DNA from: Halobacteriovoraceae bacterium
GTDB taxonomy: Bacteria > Bdellovibrionota > Bacteriovoracia > Bacteriovoracales > Bacteriovoracaceae
DNA: 64,000 bases
NCBI GenBank assembly: GCA_020635135.1
Contig: JACKAJ010000016.1
Span: 558,001-622,000 of the forward strand
Reading direction: 5' to 3'
A program made the translations under genes and the position numbers. The number at the start of each line of letters is the position of its first letter. The first letter of the stretch is position 1. Under the pieces are notes generated by a model. The model did not search any database and was not told the origin of the DNA. It saw nothing but the letters and a program-made list of their open reading frames with translations. Below, in pieces: positions 42,375 through 52,096 of this stretch.

Positions 42375-43220
42375 TCAGCTAACTTTTTGAAACTTTTTTA
42401 TTTTAATATTCGTTTGATATTTACCTTGCTTCTTAGCTTGATACATCATTTGGTCGGCAATATCAATAATCTCGCTAAAAGTTTTTCCATCTGTTGGAAA
42501 TTCGGCAAATCCAACTGAAAGCTCTAGGTTTCTCTCAAGCCCATCTTTAATCGTAAATTTTTCCTGAGCAATTTTTCGCAACACAGGGTCAATGAGAGCT
42601 TGTGATTCTTCAATAGAACTCTCTTCACATAAAAAGACAAACTCATCTCCTCCATAACGATAAATTTTAAATGTATTATCGTTATGCTTTATGAGCTTGG
42701 TCGACAATTGTTTAAGAAGAGAACTTCCCACAATATGCCCGTAAGTATCATTAATCATCTTAAAATTATCAATGTCAACAAAGACTAGGGTAAACTTCTT
42801 ACCGCTTTCTGTACAAATTTCAATTTGCTTTTCCACATCTCTAAAAAGACAGCGATAATTTCTCACTTCAGTTAAATCATCTTTATAAACATGGAATTCA
42901 AGGTGTTTATGCAGAAGATTAGAAATATATTGATCAATTTCAAGCCGCAGATAGTTTTTGATGAATTCAGCATTAATTGTTTTCACATCACAATGAATAA
43001 CAAATTTCAATTTGTGATTTTCAAAGACTCGGTAAATTTCAATTTTTTCAAAATTCTTAACATTAGAGACAAGGACATCATTAATTTTTTGTTTTTTATG
43101 AAAAATGATATAGCTAGAAATGACAAAAACATCATTATACTTAGCATTGAGTTCTCTAAAAAAAGAGTTCCAATTCTCATTCACTAATACTTTAACAAAA
43201 TCTTCTTCTCTGTAAATCAT
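42375..43220 (-). CDS. GGDEF diguanylate cyclase
   Basis: 281 residues. Residues 1-110 form an unrecognised N-terminal sensor-like domain; the GGDEF domain spans about 112-275 (DLTEVRNYRCL, FVDIDNFKMINDTYGH, IYRYGGDEFVFL, SVGFAEFP). The active-site motif is intact, so c-di-GMP synthesis is expected. No RxxD inhibitory site is seen at the usual position. Overlaps the coiled-coil gene by four bases. Confidence 0.92.
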   Translation of the reverse strand: MIYREEDFVKVLVNENWNSFFRELNAKYNDVFVISSYIIFHKKQKINDVLVSNVKNFEKIEIYRVFENHKLKFVIHCDVKTINAEFIKNYLRLEIDQYISNLLHKHLEFHVYKDDLTEVRNYRCLFRDVEKQIEICTESGKKFTLVFVDIDNFKMINDTYGHIVGSSLLKQLSTKLIKHNDNTFKIYRYGGDEFVFLCEESSIEESQALIDPVLRKIAQEKFTIKDGLERNLELSVGFAEFPTDGKTFSEIIDIADQMMYQAKKQGKYQTNIKIKKFQKVS

Positions 43221-44932
43221 ATTTTAAACTTCAATACGGGAGTCTCTGAATCATCTAGCCTTTCAATAGACTCTCCTAAGATCTTCTTTAATTGATAAAG
43301 TTTATTTTCTAAATTTGTAATTCTCTTACCTAGATCTTTTTCTCTTTCTTCACTGTCTTTTAAATCAAACTGTAATAAATCAATTTTTCTTTTCAGTTCA
43401 ATTATTTTATTCTCTCTGTTTTTGATTTGCATAGTAATATCTGTTTTCATTAACTCAATTTTTTCTTCAAGTTCTTCTTCTCTTGCTTTTACTTTTTTAA
43501 CATCGAAAATATTCTTTTTCGCAAGCGACTTGTTTTCATCTTGCAAATGCTTGGCTTTTTCTTCCATATAATGAAGTTTTTCTTCTAGATAGCGAACTTG
43601 TTGGAGAATATTTTCTTTTTCTTCGTTGTGTCTTTTCTTGAGTATTGATGCTCGAATTCGACTTTCATCACTCTCGAGTGATTTTTGATGAGAAAGCATA
43701 CTTGCTGAACTTGCTACTTCTTCTAAAGTCACGACTTTTTCACGTAAAATTCGATTTTCTTCTTCTAACATTTCATTACGAGAAATAACTTTGATTAATT
43801 CACTTTCTTTGAAATGAATGAGATTTTGAACATTAGACTGAGCATAAACTTGGCTCTCATGCTCATCGGTGCTCACGTGAACTCGAGAAGGTGTGGTAAC
43901 ATCTTCTTGAGTTGGTATATCTTTTTGAATTTCAACTTTTGGAGTTGCTCTGACAGGCTCTTGAACTTCTTCACGCTTTGGAGCCTCAACTTTAGGCGCT
44001 GGGGCTTTTTCCACTGCAGCTATTTCTTTAGCTTCCTCTACTTTCGGAACCTCAGGTTCTTTTTTCGCTTCATTTTTTAAAGCCTCTGCATTTCTTTTTA
44101 TACTTGGTGAAGTTTGCTCTGAACTCGCATTATTTTTTGATTTATTTAATTCACTTAAAAGAACTTCACTTTTTAGAATTCGTGAAATGTCATGTGAATC
44201 AAGGGCGCCATCTTCCTCTCCCGAACCTTCTAGAAGTTCTGAGAGGTCTGACTCTTCTTCCCCATCAGCGTAAGAAACGTTATCGACTCCAAGTATTCCC
44301 CCATCAATCCCTTCAAGTTCTTTTGCTAAATCAATACTACTTGAAGTCATTCCACTCGAGTGATGAGCTTGGTTTTCTTCATCATCATCTGCAATATCAT
44401 CACGACCACCATTTTCAATGGCCAACTCGTCATCACCGAAATCTTGCTTCCCTTCTTGAACAGAGGCAATAGCTTCTTTGATATTGTCATCATCACGCCC
44501 ACCGTTTTCAATTTCTAAATCACCACCATCATTTATTTCAGCAGTTGAAAATTCAATTGTTGCACTAGCAGTCACTTCTGTCGTTAAAGCCTCATACATG
44601 CTCTGGTAATTTTGAAAATCCATAAGAGGGGCAAAGAACAAATCAATCGCTTTTTTTCTCAGTTGAAGTTCTTTAACATTTTCCTGGGCAACATTTGGAC
44701 AAATCAAAGTAATTTTCTTAGACGGAAATTTTTCTCTTAAAATTTCAAGCTTATAGGATTTCCAGGAACTAAGGGCAACAATAACACCACCATCAAAACT
44801 CTTTGAAATACTCAATTTTTCTAAGTGAGAAAAATCACAGTCTTGGACCATAAAATGATCTTTCAATTCTGGGTATGAATTGATGGCCGAATCTAGAGTT
44901 AGATTTGAATCTTTTAAAATTAAATGCTTCAT
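43217..44932 (-). CDS. Coiled-coil protein with N-terminal pseudo-receiver-like domain
   Basis: 571 residues. Residues 1-120 have receiver-like strand order (GGVIVALSSWKSYKLEIL, ITLICPN, DLFFAPL) but no phospho-acceptor pattern. The centre is acidic with a repeated LEIENGGRDD/LAIENGGRDD element and a Pro/Lys-rich stretch; residues about 370-560 form a long coiled coil. Coupled to the GGDEF gene, so it may scaffold or localise the cyclase. Unknown family. Confidence 0.8.
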   Translation of the reverse strand: MKHLILKDSNLTLDSAINSYPELKDHFMVQDCDFSHLEKLSISKSFDGGVIVALSSWKSYKLEILREKFPSKKITLICPNVAQENVKELQLRKKAIDLFFAPLMDFQNYQSMYEALTTEVTASATIEFSTAEINDGGDLEIENGGRDDDNIKEAIASVQEGKQDFGDDELAIENGGRDDIADDDEENQAHHSSGMTSSSIDLAKELEGIDGGILGVDNVSYADGEEESDLSELLEGSGEEDGALDSHDISRILKSEVLLSELNKSKNNASSEQTSPSIKRNAEALKNEAKKEPEVPKVEEAKEIAAVEKAPAPKVEAPKREEVQEPVRATPKVEIQKDIPTQEDVTTPSRVHVSTDEHESQVYAQSNVQNLIHFKESELIKVISRNEMLEEENRILREKVVTLEEVASSASMLSHQKSLESDESRIRASILKKRHNEEKENILQQVRYLEEKLHYMEEKAKHLQDENKSLAKKNIFDVKKVKAREEELEEKIELMKTDITMQIKNRENKIIELKRKIDLLQFDLKDSEEREKDLGKRITNLENKLYQLKKILGESIERLDDSETPVLKFKI

Positions 44933-45110
44933 CGAAGAGTCTCCCCCTTCTTCTCTCTAAATTATACCGCTTCCTACCCATTTCCCGATTTTAGAGGTAA
45001 ATTGTGCAGGAATAGAAGTTTCTCACTTCCTATCGGCAAAGTAGGTCATAAAACTTGATCTTAATGTGCAATATGGCTAAAATTTTAGAGTGAGCAGGAG
45101 GAGTATCAGA

Positions 45111-46124
45111 GTGTATAAGTTGACTATTCGCCGTTTTGTTATTTTTTGGGTTTTCATCAGCATTCCCTATGGTTTTACTCAGGATAAGAATGAACAAGGC
45201 TCTCCGGCTTTCCATGTTTCTAATCTTATTCAGCTCGATCCCCTATTTACCAACTATGTCCTCCTGGTCGAAAAGAAAAATCTTAAAATCCATATTTATA
45301 AAAATAACCACGGAACTCCAGAGCGCGTCGCTAGCTTTCCTATTGCTACCGGAAAAGTACCTGGCGACAAATTTATTGAAGGTGACAAAAAAACCCCCGA
45401 AGGTGTCTACCAACTCTATCGCTTTTATAATGCAAATGAATTAATTCAAATGTACGGAGATTATGGAAAAATTTATGGCATTGGAGCATTTGTTCTCAAT
45501 TATCCCAATACCTACGACAGCAAGCTAGGAAAGACCGGTGGCGGGATTTGGTTACACGCGACAGATGATGACTCGAGAATTGAAAAAGGTCTCGACTCCC
45601 GTGGCTGTGTTGTCGTAACAGGAGAAAACCTTAAAAAAATCTCTCACTATATTAATCTCGATTTGAAAACTCCCATTATTGTGACAGAAGACATTCAGTA
45701 CTGGGACGATAAAACTTTTACAAATTACAAAGCTGAGCTCAATAATTTTGTGAACAACTGGGTAAAGACTTGGCAAGAGCAAGACCTCCAAGGTTACCTC
45801 TCCCATTATAGTCAAAATTTGTACCGCCCTCGCCAGGGAAGTTTCCAGGCATTCTCTACCTATAAAAAGAACGTCTTTAACAACACAAAAGACGCCCAAA
45901 TAGCGATGCATAATGTTTCAATTCTCAAGCACAAAGATTATGCCGTCATTAAAATGAAACAATCCTACCGCTCTAACCTTCTTGATGATACCGGATTAAA
46001 GACAATTGTTGTTAAGCGCAATCGCAATTACAAATGGGAAATCATCGAAGAATCCTGGAGCCGCATCAATAAAAGCGACAGTGAATTGGCATTCACTCCT
46101 TCGCTTCGCTACTTCAAAGAATAA
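45111..46124 (+). CDS. LD-carboxypeptidase/L,D-transpeptidase (YkuD) with NTF2-like domain
   Basis: 337 residues from GTG 45111, eight bases after GGAGGA. Signal segment, then the YkuD catalytic domain with GGGIWLHATDDD and SRGCVVV (His and Cys), then a C-terminal NTF2-like domain (about 225-325, FVNNWVKTWQEQDLQGYLSH to YKWEIIEESW). This architecture is that of Csd6/Pgp2 and the Bdellovibrio curvature enzyme Bd1075, which trim peptidoglycan to shape the cell. The bactofilin nearby supports a cell-shape role. Confidence 0.88.
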   Translation: MYKLTIRRFVIFWVFISIPYGFTQDKNEQGSPAFHVSNLIQLDPLFTNYVLLVEKKNLKIHIYKNNHGTPERVASFPIATGKVPGDKFIEGDKKTPEGVYQLYRFYNANELIQMYGDYGKIYGIGAFVLNYPNTYDSKLGKTGGGIWLHATDDDSRIEKGLDSRGCVVVTGENLKKISHYINLDLKTPIIVTEDIQYWDDKTFTNYKAELNNFVNNWVKTWQEQDLQGYLSHYSQNLYRPRQGSFQAFSTYKKNVFNNTKDAQIAMHNVSILKHKDYAVIKMKQSYRSNLLDDTGLKTIVVKRNRNYKWEIIEESWSRINKSDSELAFTPSLRYFKE

Positions 46125-46195
46125 ATTTAAGACACCTCCGAGAATTCATCTCAAAAGTAGTGGCAAGAAGTGACGAACTTTGTATAATGAATTTC

Positions 46196-46921
46196 ATGAA
46201 GAATGCCATGAAATCAACAACAATTGTTTTTAGAGACCCCAATGTACCAAAGGCTGTTAAAATCAACCTTCAGGTTGCCAAAAGCCTCCTCTTTATAAGC
46301 ACTATTATCTTTTTTGTATTGGCCGGATCATTGCTCTTGAGCATTTATTTTTACAACCAAAAAATTCATAGCATGGAAGCCAATAAGCATCTCTACACAG
46401 CGGAATTGGAAAAATCCAATGAAGAGTTGCAAGAGAAGCTTAAAACTCTTGAATCTCAAAACTCAGAGTTGACCCATAAGCTGACAATGCCTGCTTCTCA
46501 AAGTGAAGACCTTTATCTTTTTGCCCAAACCAGCGGTTTCCAAGATTTAACAGATAAGCAATTAATTAAAATAGAAAACTTGCAAGTAGACACCAATACC
46601 GAGTTTGTTTATTTTCGCTTTGATATCAAACAAAACAGTGAAGCCTCTAAAGTCTCAGGCTTTATTTATGTTCTTTATTATACCAGTGAAAAAATCGACA
46701 TTTACCCTGACACGGCTAACTTCAATGAAGACCTTAAATATGAGTATCACCAAGGTGAAAGTTTTACTGTTTCTCGATTTCGCCCAGTTAAAACTCGCTA
46801 TGCCATGCCAAAAAATCTGGAAAATACTTATTTTAAAATCCTGATTTTTAATCGAAAAGGTGATATGTTGATGAACAAAAAATACGGGCCACTGCAAACT
46901 CAAGTGAGAACGGATAACTAA
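46196..46921 (+). CDS. Membrane-anchored coiled-coil protein upstream of bactofilin
   Basis: About 241 residues from ATG 46196. A perfect TATAAT (46183-46188) ends seven bases before this ATG and there is no ribosome-binding site, so a leaderless start is likely. One membrane helix (LLFISTIIFFVLAGSLLLSI), a periplasmic coiled coil (SNEELQEKLKTLESQNSEL) and a beta-rich C-terminal domain. Unknown family. Three bases separate it from the bactofilin gene, suggesting it links the bactofilin scaffold to the envelope. Confidence 0.8.
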   Translation: MKNAMKSTTIVFRDPNVPKAVKINLQVAKSLLFISTIIFFVLAGSLLLSIYFYNQKIHSMEANKHLYTAELEKSNEELQEKLKTLESQNSELTHKLTMPASQSEDLYLFAQTSGFQDLTDKQLIKIENLQVDTNTEFVYFRFDIKQNSEASKVSGFIYVLYYTSEKIDIYPDTANFNEDLKYEYHQGESFTVSRFRPVKTRYAMPKNLENTYFKILIFNRKGDMLMNKKYGPLQTQVRTDN

Positions 46922-46924
46922 TCG

Positions 46925-47281
46925 ATGGAAGTCATCAATATCTACGATGTCCACGTTTTTGGACAAAATTCAGAATTTGAAGGCAATTTTAATCTTGTTG
47001 GAGAGGTTGCTATACTTGGCAATGTCAGTGGAGAAATCATTCACAATGCTCAAGGTTTAATCACTATCGAACCCATTGGAAAATTTCAGGGAAATCTTCA
47101 GTGCGGAGATATTGTCATTCGCGGAAAGTTTCAGGGTATTCTCAATTCCACAGGACACGTTTATATTAAATCATCTGCTGTCGTAGAAGGTAGTATTAAT
47201 AGCCAAAAGCTCACTGTTTCACCAGGAGCACAGCTGGAGCTTAAGGCCAATTCAGAATCTCTTAATGAAAACGCTCTATAA
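46925..47281 (+). CDS. bacA: Bactofilin
   Basis: 118 residues: short beta-helical repeats of the bactofilin (DUF583) type (NLVGEVAILGNVSGEI, GLITIEPIGKFQGNLQCGD, IVIRGKFQGILNSTGHVYIK), with the core flanked by short disordered ends. Bactofilins polymerise without nucleotide at the membrane and localise wall enzymes. Part of the shape cluster with the LD-carboxypeptidase-type enzyme. Confidence 0.9.
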   Translation: MEVINIYDVHVFGQNSEFEGNFNLVGEVAILGNVSGEIIHNAQGLITIEPIGKFQGNLQCGDIVIRGKFQGILNSTGHVYIKSSAVVEGSINSQKLTVSPGAQLELKANSESLNENAL

Positions 47282-48661
47282 ATAATTAGTAACGTTGATT
47301 TCTCGCACATCAAAAATATTGGATTTCAAAAGTTTTTCTTTCACAGAGTTATCCCCTAAGACAAAAACTAATTGAGAAGACCAATTAAAAATATTTTTTG
47401 CGAGTTGAATTACTTGTTCTCGAGAATAACTATCAATCTTGGCTGGGAACTTTTTAATTTCACTATAATCGATCCCCAAATGATCTAATGTGACCAAGTT
47501 TGCAAGAAAACTATAATTACTTTCAAATTGTAGGAGATGGTTCCCTTTCAAATATTGTTTTGTCCCCTCTATTTTTTCGCTATCAACTTTCCCTTCAGTA
47601 AGACTTTGAAGTGTATCTCTTATCGTGTAGAGGGCTTCTAAAACGGAATCATTACGAGTTGATGTCGAAAGCACTGAGCGCCCATAGAGTGCCTGGGGAG
47701 CAGCTGCTGAATAGGCCCCATAAGTCAGTCCTCTTTTTACCCGCAACTCTTGCATAAGAAGTGAAGTGAATGAACCTCCCAAAAGAGTTGAAGTGAGCTG
47801 AGAGAGATTATAACTATCCCCTTTAAAAAAATCAGTGGGAAGGGCGTTCCCTACACGGATTTGAGCTTGGTTAGCACCTTTAACGGAAGCAAAGTAAAGT
47901 GGAATTTTTTCATAAGTTTTTTTAGATAAATCCGCTTTTACATTTGCAATTTTATTTCTTCGATAGAGATCTTTCCCGCCCCAACGACAGTTTTTAATAA
48001 AAAGATCTTTAACTTTTAAAACATCTGATGGACCGGTTATAAAAACTTTTTTATAGACCCTATTATTAAAATAATCTTTCATTCCCAAAAGCGATTCGCG
48101 GGTAATATTATCAATCGAACTTAAATTCCCAGCCGTTTCAGTTGAAAACGGGGTGCCATCCAAAGTCACTCTTCTAAAAATTCTGTTGGCAAGACTGCCA
48201 TGATTGGCCACAAGGTTTTTGAGAGAACCTTTAACCTTAGATCGATAACTATCCAATTCTTTTTGAGGATACGTCGCATTTCTCATGGTATGGCACAAAA
48301 GTTCAGTCACAGGCAATACATCTTTTGATAATCCCGAATAAGAGAGTATCGAATACTCATGAGTGACTTCTGAGCCAAATGAAGTTCCAAAAAAATCTAA
48401 CTTATCAGCCAATTGAGCTTGAGAGTATTTATCAGTTCCATGCGACATGAGATCAAACATAAAACTTGTTTGTCCTTCGCGCTTTTTTTCATCGCCAAGT
48501 GCTCCTTCTCCAAAATAAACGATGATGTCATAAGTTGGAAATTTATTATCCTCAACCCAAACAACATCGAGTCCATCCCAGTCGTAATTGACAATTCCAT
48601 AGTCAAGGGCACTAAAGGCATTGATTGAAAAAACGCAAAGTAGATAAAATAGAATTTTCAT
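47276..48661 (-). CDS. M16-family peptidase-like protein without HxxEH
   Basis: 461 residues with signal peptide ending near NAFSA. The C-terminal M16 motif RVKRGLTYGAYS is present, but the N-terminal zinc site is absent (FMFDLMSHGTDK where HFLEH would be). It matches the non-catalytic partner of two-subunit M16 proteases. It is immediately downstream of the catalytic gene; convergent overlap of six bases with the bactofilin gene. Confidence 0.88.
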   Translation of the reverse strand: MKILFYLLCVFSINAFSALDYGIVNYDWDGLDVVWVEDNKFPTYDIIVYFGEGALGDEKKREGQTSFMFDLMSHGTDKYSQAQLADKLDFFGTSFGSEVTHEYSILSYSGLSKDVLPVTELLCHTMRNATYPQKELDSYRSKVKGSLKNLVANHGSLANRIFRRVTLDGTPFSTETAGNLSSIDNITRESLLGMKDYFNNRVYKKVFITGPSDVLKVKDLFIKNCRWGGKDLYRRNKIANVKADLSKKTYEKIPLYFASVKGANQAQIRVGNALPTDFFKGDSYNLSQLTSTLLGGSFTSLLMQELRVKRGLTYGAYSAAAPQALYGRSVLSTSTRNDSVLEALYTIRDTLQSLTEGKVDSEKIEGTKQYLKGNHLLQFESNYSFLANLVTLDHLGIDYSEIKKFPAKIDSYSREQVIQLAKNIFNWSSQLVFVLGDNSVKEKLLKSNIFDVREINVTNYL

Positions 48662-48674
48662 CGTCATGATTCCT

Positions 48675-50090
48675 TTATATTTTTAATGCTTTTTTATTTT
48701 TATTCCAAACACTCATAAAGTAGTGGTTATTTTTAACCAGATACTCTTCACAAAAATCTTTAACTTGGTTAACTTTGACTGCTTGGTATTTTTTGATTTC
48801 ATCAACATATTTTGTAAAATCACCGAGGTAATTTTCAATTGTTCCAAGATAATTTGCTATCCCGCCATTGGTCTGCAATTCATTATAGAATTGAATCAAG
48901 TATTGATTTTTAACTTTTTGTACTGAGCGTTCATCAATTCCATTTTTACAAAAACTTTTAAAATCGTTGATCATTTTGTCTCTCATTGTATTGAGACCAA
49001 TATTATGAATCATCTCCCCTGTGATAAAAAAAGTTCCATCGTATTGAAGAGTGTAGTTTGAAGCACTAATGGAGCTCAAGATAGGCTTAGCTGAATGAAC
49101 ATACTTTTGATCAAGAAAAGAGCTTCTATTTCCAGCAACGATTCCAGCTAAAACATCCCCCACATAACCTTCTTCTGTTCCATAGCGAACTCCAGGAAAG
49201 GCCAAGACAAAAAGTGGGTTCTCACTTTTTCCAAAAAAGTGGTCAGTCGCATTTTTCTTAAAATTACTCTTTTTAAATTCTTCGTGAAGATTTTTTTGAT
49301 TTTTAGTCAAATTTTTAGAAGGAGGAATACCTTCGAATTCTTCTCTGACGAGACTTAAAGTATCGTCATAATCAATATCCCCTACTATAACAACTGTCGC
49401 ATTATTAGGAGCATAAAAATCTTTAAAATATTGATAAACCTGATTGCGTGAAACAGTTTTAATATCTTTTATTTTGCCAATTACTGGAGTTTCATAAGGA
49501 GTTCCGCCGAAGACTTTATTCATAACTCCGATATAAATCTGCCCACGAGGTGAGTTTTCGTAGCGCATTTTTCTTTCTTCAAGAACCACATCTTTTTCAT
49601 TCACAAAATCAATTGGCTCGAGCAGAAGGTTTTGCATGCGGTCTGCTTCGAGATCGAGAATATTTTCTAAAGCAGAAATAGGCATTTTCTCGTAATAAAC
49701 TGTGTTGTCATAATTTGTATAGGCATTAGAATAGCCACCATTTTTTTCTATCACCTTATCAAATTGCCCTTTGCCATATTTCTTAGCTCCCTTAAACATC
49801 ATGTGTTCAAGAAAGTGTGTCGCTCCCGTCATCCCTTCATTTTCATTTTTTGAACCCACTTTATAAAAAGTGTAGATTGAAAAAACTGGAAGCTTAGGAT
49901 TGCGAGAGAGAATGACAGTCATTCCATTTTTTAATTGATACTTTCGAGCATCAATCTGGTACACACCATCGTGCAAGCCTTCCCTAGTTTCAGAGACAAA
50001 GCCTTCTTCTTCGTGATGGCTTGTCCCCGCACAGTGCGTAAAGCCGAGGATCATTAAGCCAAAGAATAGAAATTTTACAGACATCTTCAT
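48675..50090 (-). CDS. M16-family zinc protease, catalytic lipoprotein
   Basis: 471 residues. Lipobox GFTHC; zinc motif HFLEHMMFKG followed by NGGYSNAYTNYDNT and the downstream Glu in DLEADRMQNL. A complete catalytic M16 subunit that probably works in the periplasm with the partner encoded next. GGAGAAGGAAAG precedes the start. Confidence 0.9.
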   Translation of the reverse strand: MKMSVKFLFFGLMILGFTHCAGTSHHEEEGFVSETREGLHDGVYQIDARKYQLKNGMTVILSRNPKLPVFSIYTFYKVGSKNENEGMTGATHFLEHMMFKGAKKYGKGQFDKVIEKNGGYSNAYTNYDNTVYYEKMPISALENILDLEADRMQNLLLEPIDFVNEKDVVLEERKMRYENSPRGQIYIGVMNKVFGGTPYETPVIGKIKDIKTVSRNQVYQYFKDFYAPNNATVVIVGDIDYDDTLSLVREEFEGIPPSKNLTKNQKNLHEEFKKSNFKKNATDHFFGKSENPLFVLAFPGVRYGTEEGYVGDVLAGIVAGNRSSFLDQKYVHSAKPILSSISASNYTLQYDGTFFITGEMIHNIGLNTMRDKMINDFKSFCKNGIDERSVQKVKNQYLIQFYNELQTNGGIANYLGTIENYLGDFTKYVDEIKKYQAVKVNQVKDFCEEYLVKNNHYFMSVWNKNKKALKI

Positions 50091-50185
50091 CTTTCCTTCT
50101 CCAAATCGATAAAAGTATTTAAAAACTCTTAATTTTATGAAATATTCTTTCTTATTATTGAGCTTAACACACCCGAAGTTTATTT

Positions 50186-51292
50186 ATGAAGATAGGAATT
50201 CCTAAGGAAATTAAAAACAACGAAAATAGAGCCGGATTGGTTCCTGGTGGGGTTAGACAACTCGTAGAAGACGGTCATACTGTATACTTTCAGTCGGGTT
50301 TAGGAAAAGGAATTGGCCTTACTGACTACGAATATACCAAGGCAGGCGGGATTGCCCTACCTACTCTCGAAGAAGTTTATGAACAATCTCAGCTCATAGT
50401 AAAAGTTAAAGAACCTCAACCTAATGAGATAAAACTTCTTAATAAAAATCACATCATTTATACATACCTACACCTCGCTGCTGATAAAGAACTCACAATG
50501 GGTTTAATGGAATCGGGATGCACTGGTGTCGCCTATGAAACTATTCAAGAAAAAGATGGCTCACTACCCTTGCTTACCCCTATGTCGGAAGTTGCAGGAA
50601 GAATGGCTGCTCAAGTAGGGGCTTCTTATTTGCAAGCCAATAACGGTGGAAAAGGAATACTCATGGGAGGTGTTCCAGGTGTTCCTCGAGCAAAAGTTAC
50701 TGTCATTGGTTGTGGTATTGCTGGAACCAATGCTTTAAAAATGGCCATGGGAATGGGTGCCGATGTCATTGCTATCGATCTCTCAACCAAAAGACTCGCC
50801 GAGATGGATGATCTTTTTGAAAACAGAATCACTACACTATTTTCTAATGCTCACAATATTGAAGAAGCTGTCATCCAGTCAGACTTAGTGATTGGAGCCG
50901 TCCTTGTTCCAGGGGCTAAAGCTCCTAAATTAGTCACCAGAGAACACATTCGCCAAATGGCCAAGGGATCAGTGGTCGTCGACATCGCTGTCGATCAAGG
51001 TGGCTGCATTGAAACTTGTAAGCCAACAACTCATGAAAATCCAGTCTACGATGTTGACGGCGTTATTCACTACTCTGTCGCCAACATGCCTGGTGCGGTT
51101 CCTAAAACTTCAACTTTTGCTTTAACCAACGTCACTTTGAAATACGCTCGCTTTATTGCCAATTATGGGCTTAAGGGTGCTATTGAAAAAGACCCGATTC
51201 TTAAGTCGGGAGTAAACGTTCATGCAGGAAAATTGGTCTACGAGCAAGTCGCTAAAGATCATGACCTTCCCTATACACCACTTGAATTATAA
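50186..51292 (+). CDS. ald: Alanine dehydrogenase
   Basis: 368 residues, full length. MKIGIPKEIKNNENRAGLVP, substrate region VKVKEPQ, THLHLA-like IIYTYLHLAADK, PMSEVAGRMAAQ, NAD site VTVIGCGIAGTNALKMA, and SVANMPGAVPKTST. It interconverts L-alanine and pyruvate with NAD, useful for consuming amino acids as carbon source. Confidence 0.95.
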   Translation: MKIGIPKEIKNNENRAGLVPGGVRQLVEDGHTVYFQSGLGKGIGLTDYEYTKAGGIALPTLEEVYEQSQLIVKVKEPQPNEIKLLNKNHIIYTYLHLAADKELTMGLMESGCTGVAYETIQEKDGSLPLLTPMSEVAGRMAAQVGASYLQANNGGKGILMGGVPGVPRAKVTVIGCGIAGTNALKMAMGMGADVIAIDLSTKRLAEMDDLFENRITTLFSNAHNIEEAVIQSDLVIGAVLVPGAKAPKLVTREHIRQMAKGSVVVDIAVDQGGCIETCKPTTHENPVYDVDGVIHYSVANMPGAVPKTSTFALTNVTLKYARFIANYGLKGAIEKDPILKSGVNVHAGKLVYEQVAKDHDLPYTPLEL

Positions 51293-51362
51293 TTCCTGAG
51301 TTATTGAGTCTAATCTTTTTTCCCCACTTTAACTAAATCTAGAGATCAGGCATAATAAGAGG

Positions 51363-51830
51363 ATGACCGGTAAAAAGTCATTGGATAATATTTTACTCGC
51401 TCTCAACTTACTTCTTATTCTAGGGGGAGCAGGGCTTTACATCTATGCCCTCCAAATTAAGCCACCTCCGACAAATCTCGAAGAAGAAATTGGCGACCTC
51501 AATGCTGCGACAATCGCTCAAACAAATATTCCAGCGATCGAATTACCTTCTATGACAGTTAACTTAACCTCAGAGCGTGCCAAACTCAATTATCTCAATG
51601 TGGAAATTTTCTTAGTGCCTCTTAACAAAAAACTCGTCTCCCATATCCAAAATCATAATGCTGAAATCACCAGTACCGTCATTGAAACGGCCAGTGCTAT
51701 GTCACCCAATGAGTTGGCCACAGTCTCTGGAAAAATTTTATTGGCTGAAAAATTGAAAAATAGAATCAATACCGTTCTACGAACGAAATCAATTCAACGA
51801 GTACTCTTTACTAAATTTGTTATTCAGTGA
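51363..51830 (+). CDS. FliL-like flagellar basal-body-associated protein
   Basis: 155 residues. One N-terminal helix (NILLALNLLLILGGAGLYIY), then a FliL-type domain (LNYLNVEIFLVPLNKKL, EKLKNRINTVLRTKSIQRVL, ending FTKFVIQ). FliL surrounds the flagellar stator. No other flagellar gene is adjacent. CATAAT at 51351-51356 ends six bases before the ATG; AAGAGG abuts the start with no spacing, so the mRNA is probably leaderless. Confidence 0.78.
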   Translation: MTGKKSLDNILLALNLLLILGGAGLYIYALQIKPPPTNLEEEIGDLNAATIAQTNIPAIELPSMTVNLTSERAKLNYLNVEIFLVPLNKKLVSHIQNHNAEITSTVIETASAMSPNELATVSGKILLAEKLKNRINTVLRTKSIQRVLFTKFVIQ

Positions 51831-51859
51831 TTAAAAAAGTTTAAACGAATAGAAGTATC

Positions 51860-52015
51860 TTACTCAATTCGAGTATTTTCAACATCTGATTTTTCGTCTT
51901 TAAGATCGTCGAGAAATTTTTGAACGTCTTCTTTTGTAATTTTACCATCATCAACCAAACGATCGCGAATTCTGTAATCCATTAATTTATCTTCCAAAGC
52001 CTTTTTTAAAAGCAT
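51860..52015 (-). CDS. Small 51-residue acidic protein
   Basis: A short frame (MLLKKALEDKLMDYRIRDRL...) preceded by AAGGAG eight bases before the ATG and ending at TAA 51860. Composition is charged and helical, with a ITKEDVQKFLDDLKDE segment. No family recognised, but the ribosome-binding site and codon pattern support a real gene. Confidence 0.65.
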   Translation of the reverse strand: MLLKKALEDKLMDYRIRDRLVDDGKITKEDVQKFLDDLKDEKSDVENTRIE

Positions 52016-52096
52016 TTCTCAACTCCTTATCTTGATGAAAAAGTTCTTTCTTTTTAGCACAGGTGGTTAGATTTTTACAACAGCAGAAGCTTTGCG

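Noticed and set aside
44104..44472. Plus-strand frame of 122 codons opposite the coiled-coil gene
   Set aside because: Leu/His-rich shadow of acidic repeats on the other strand; no ribosome-binding site.
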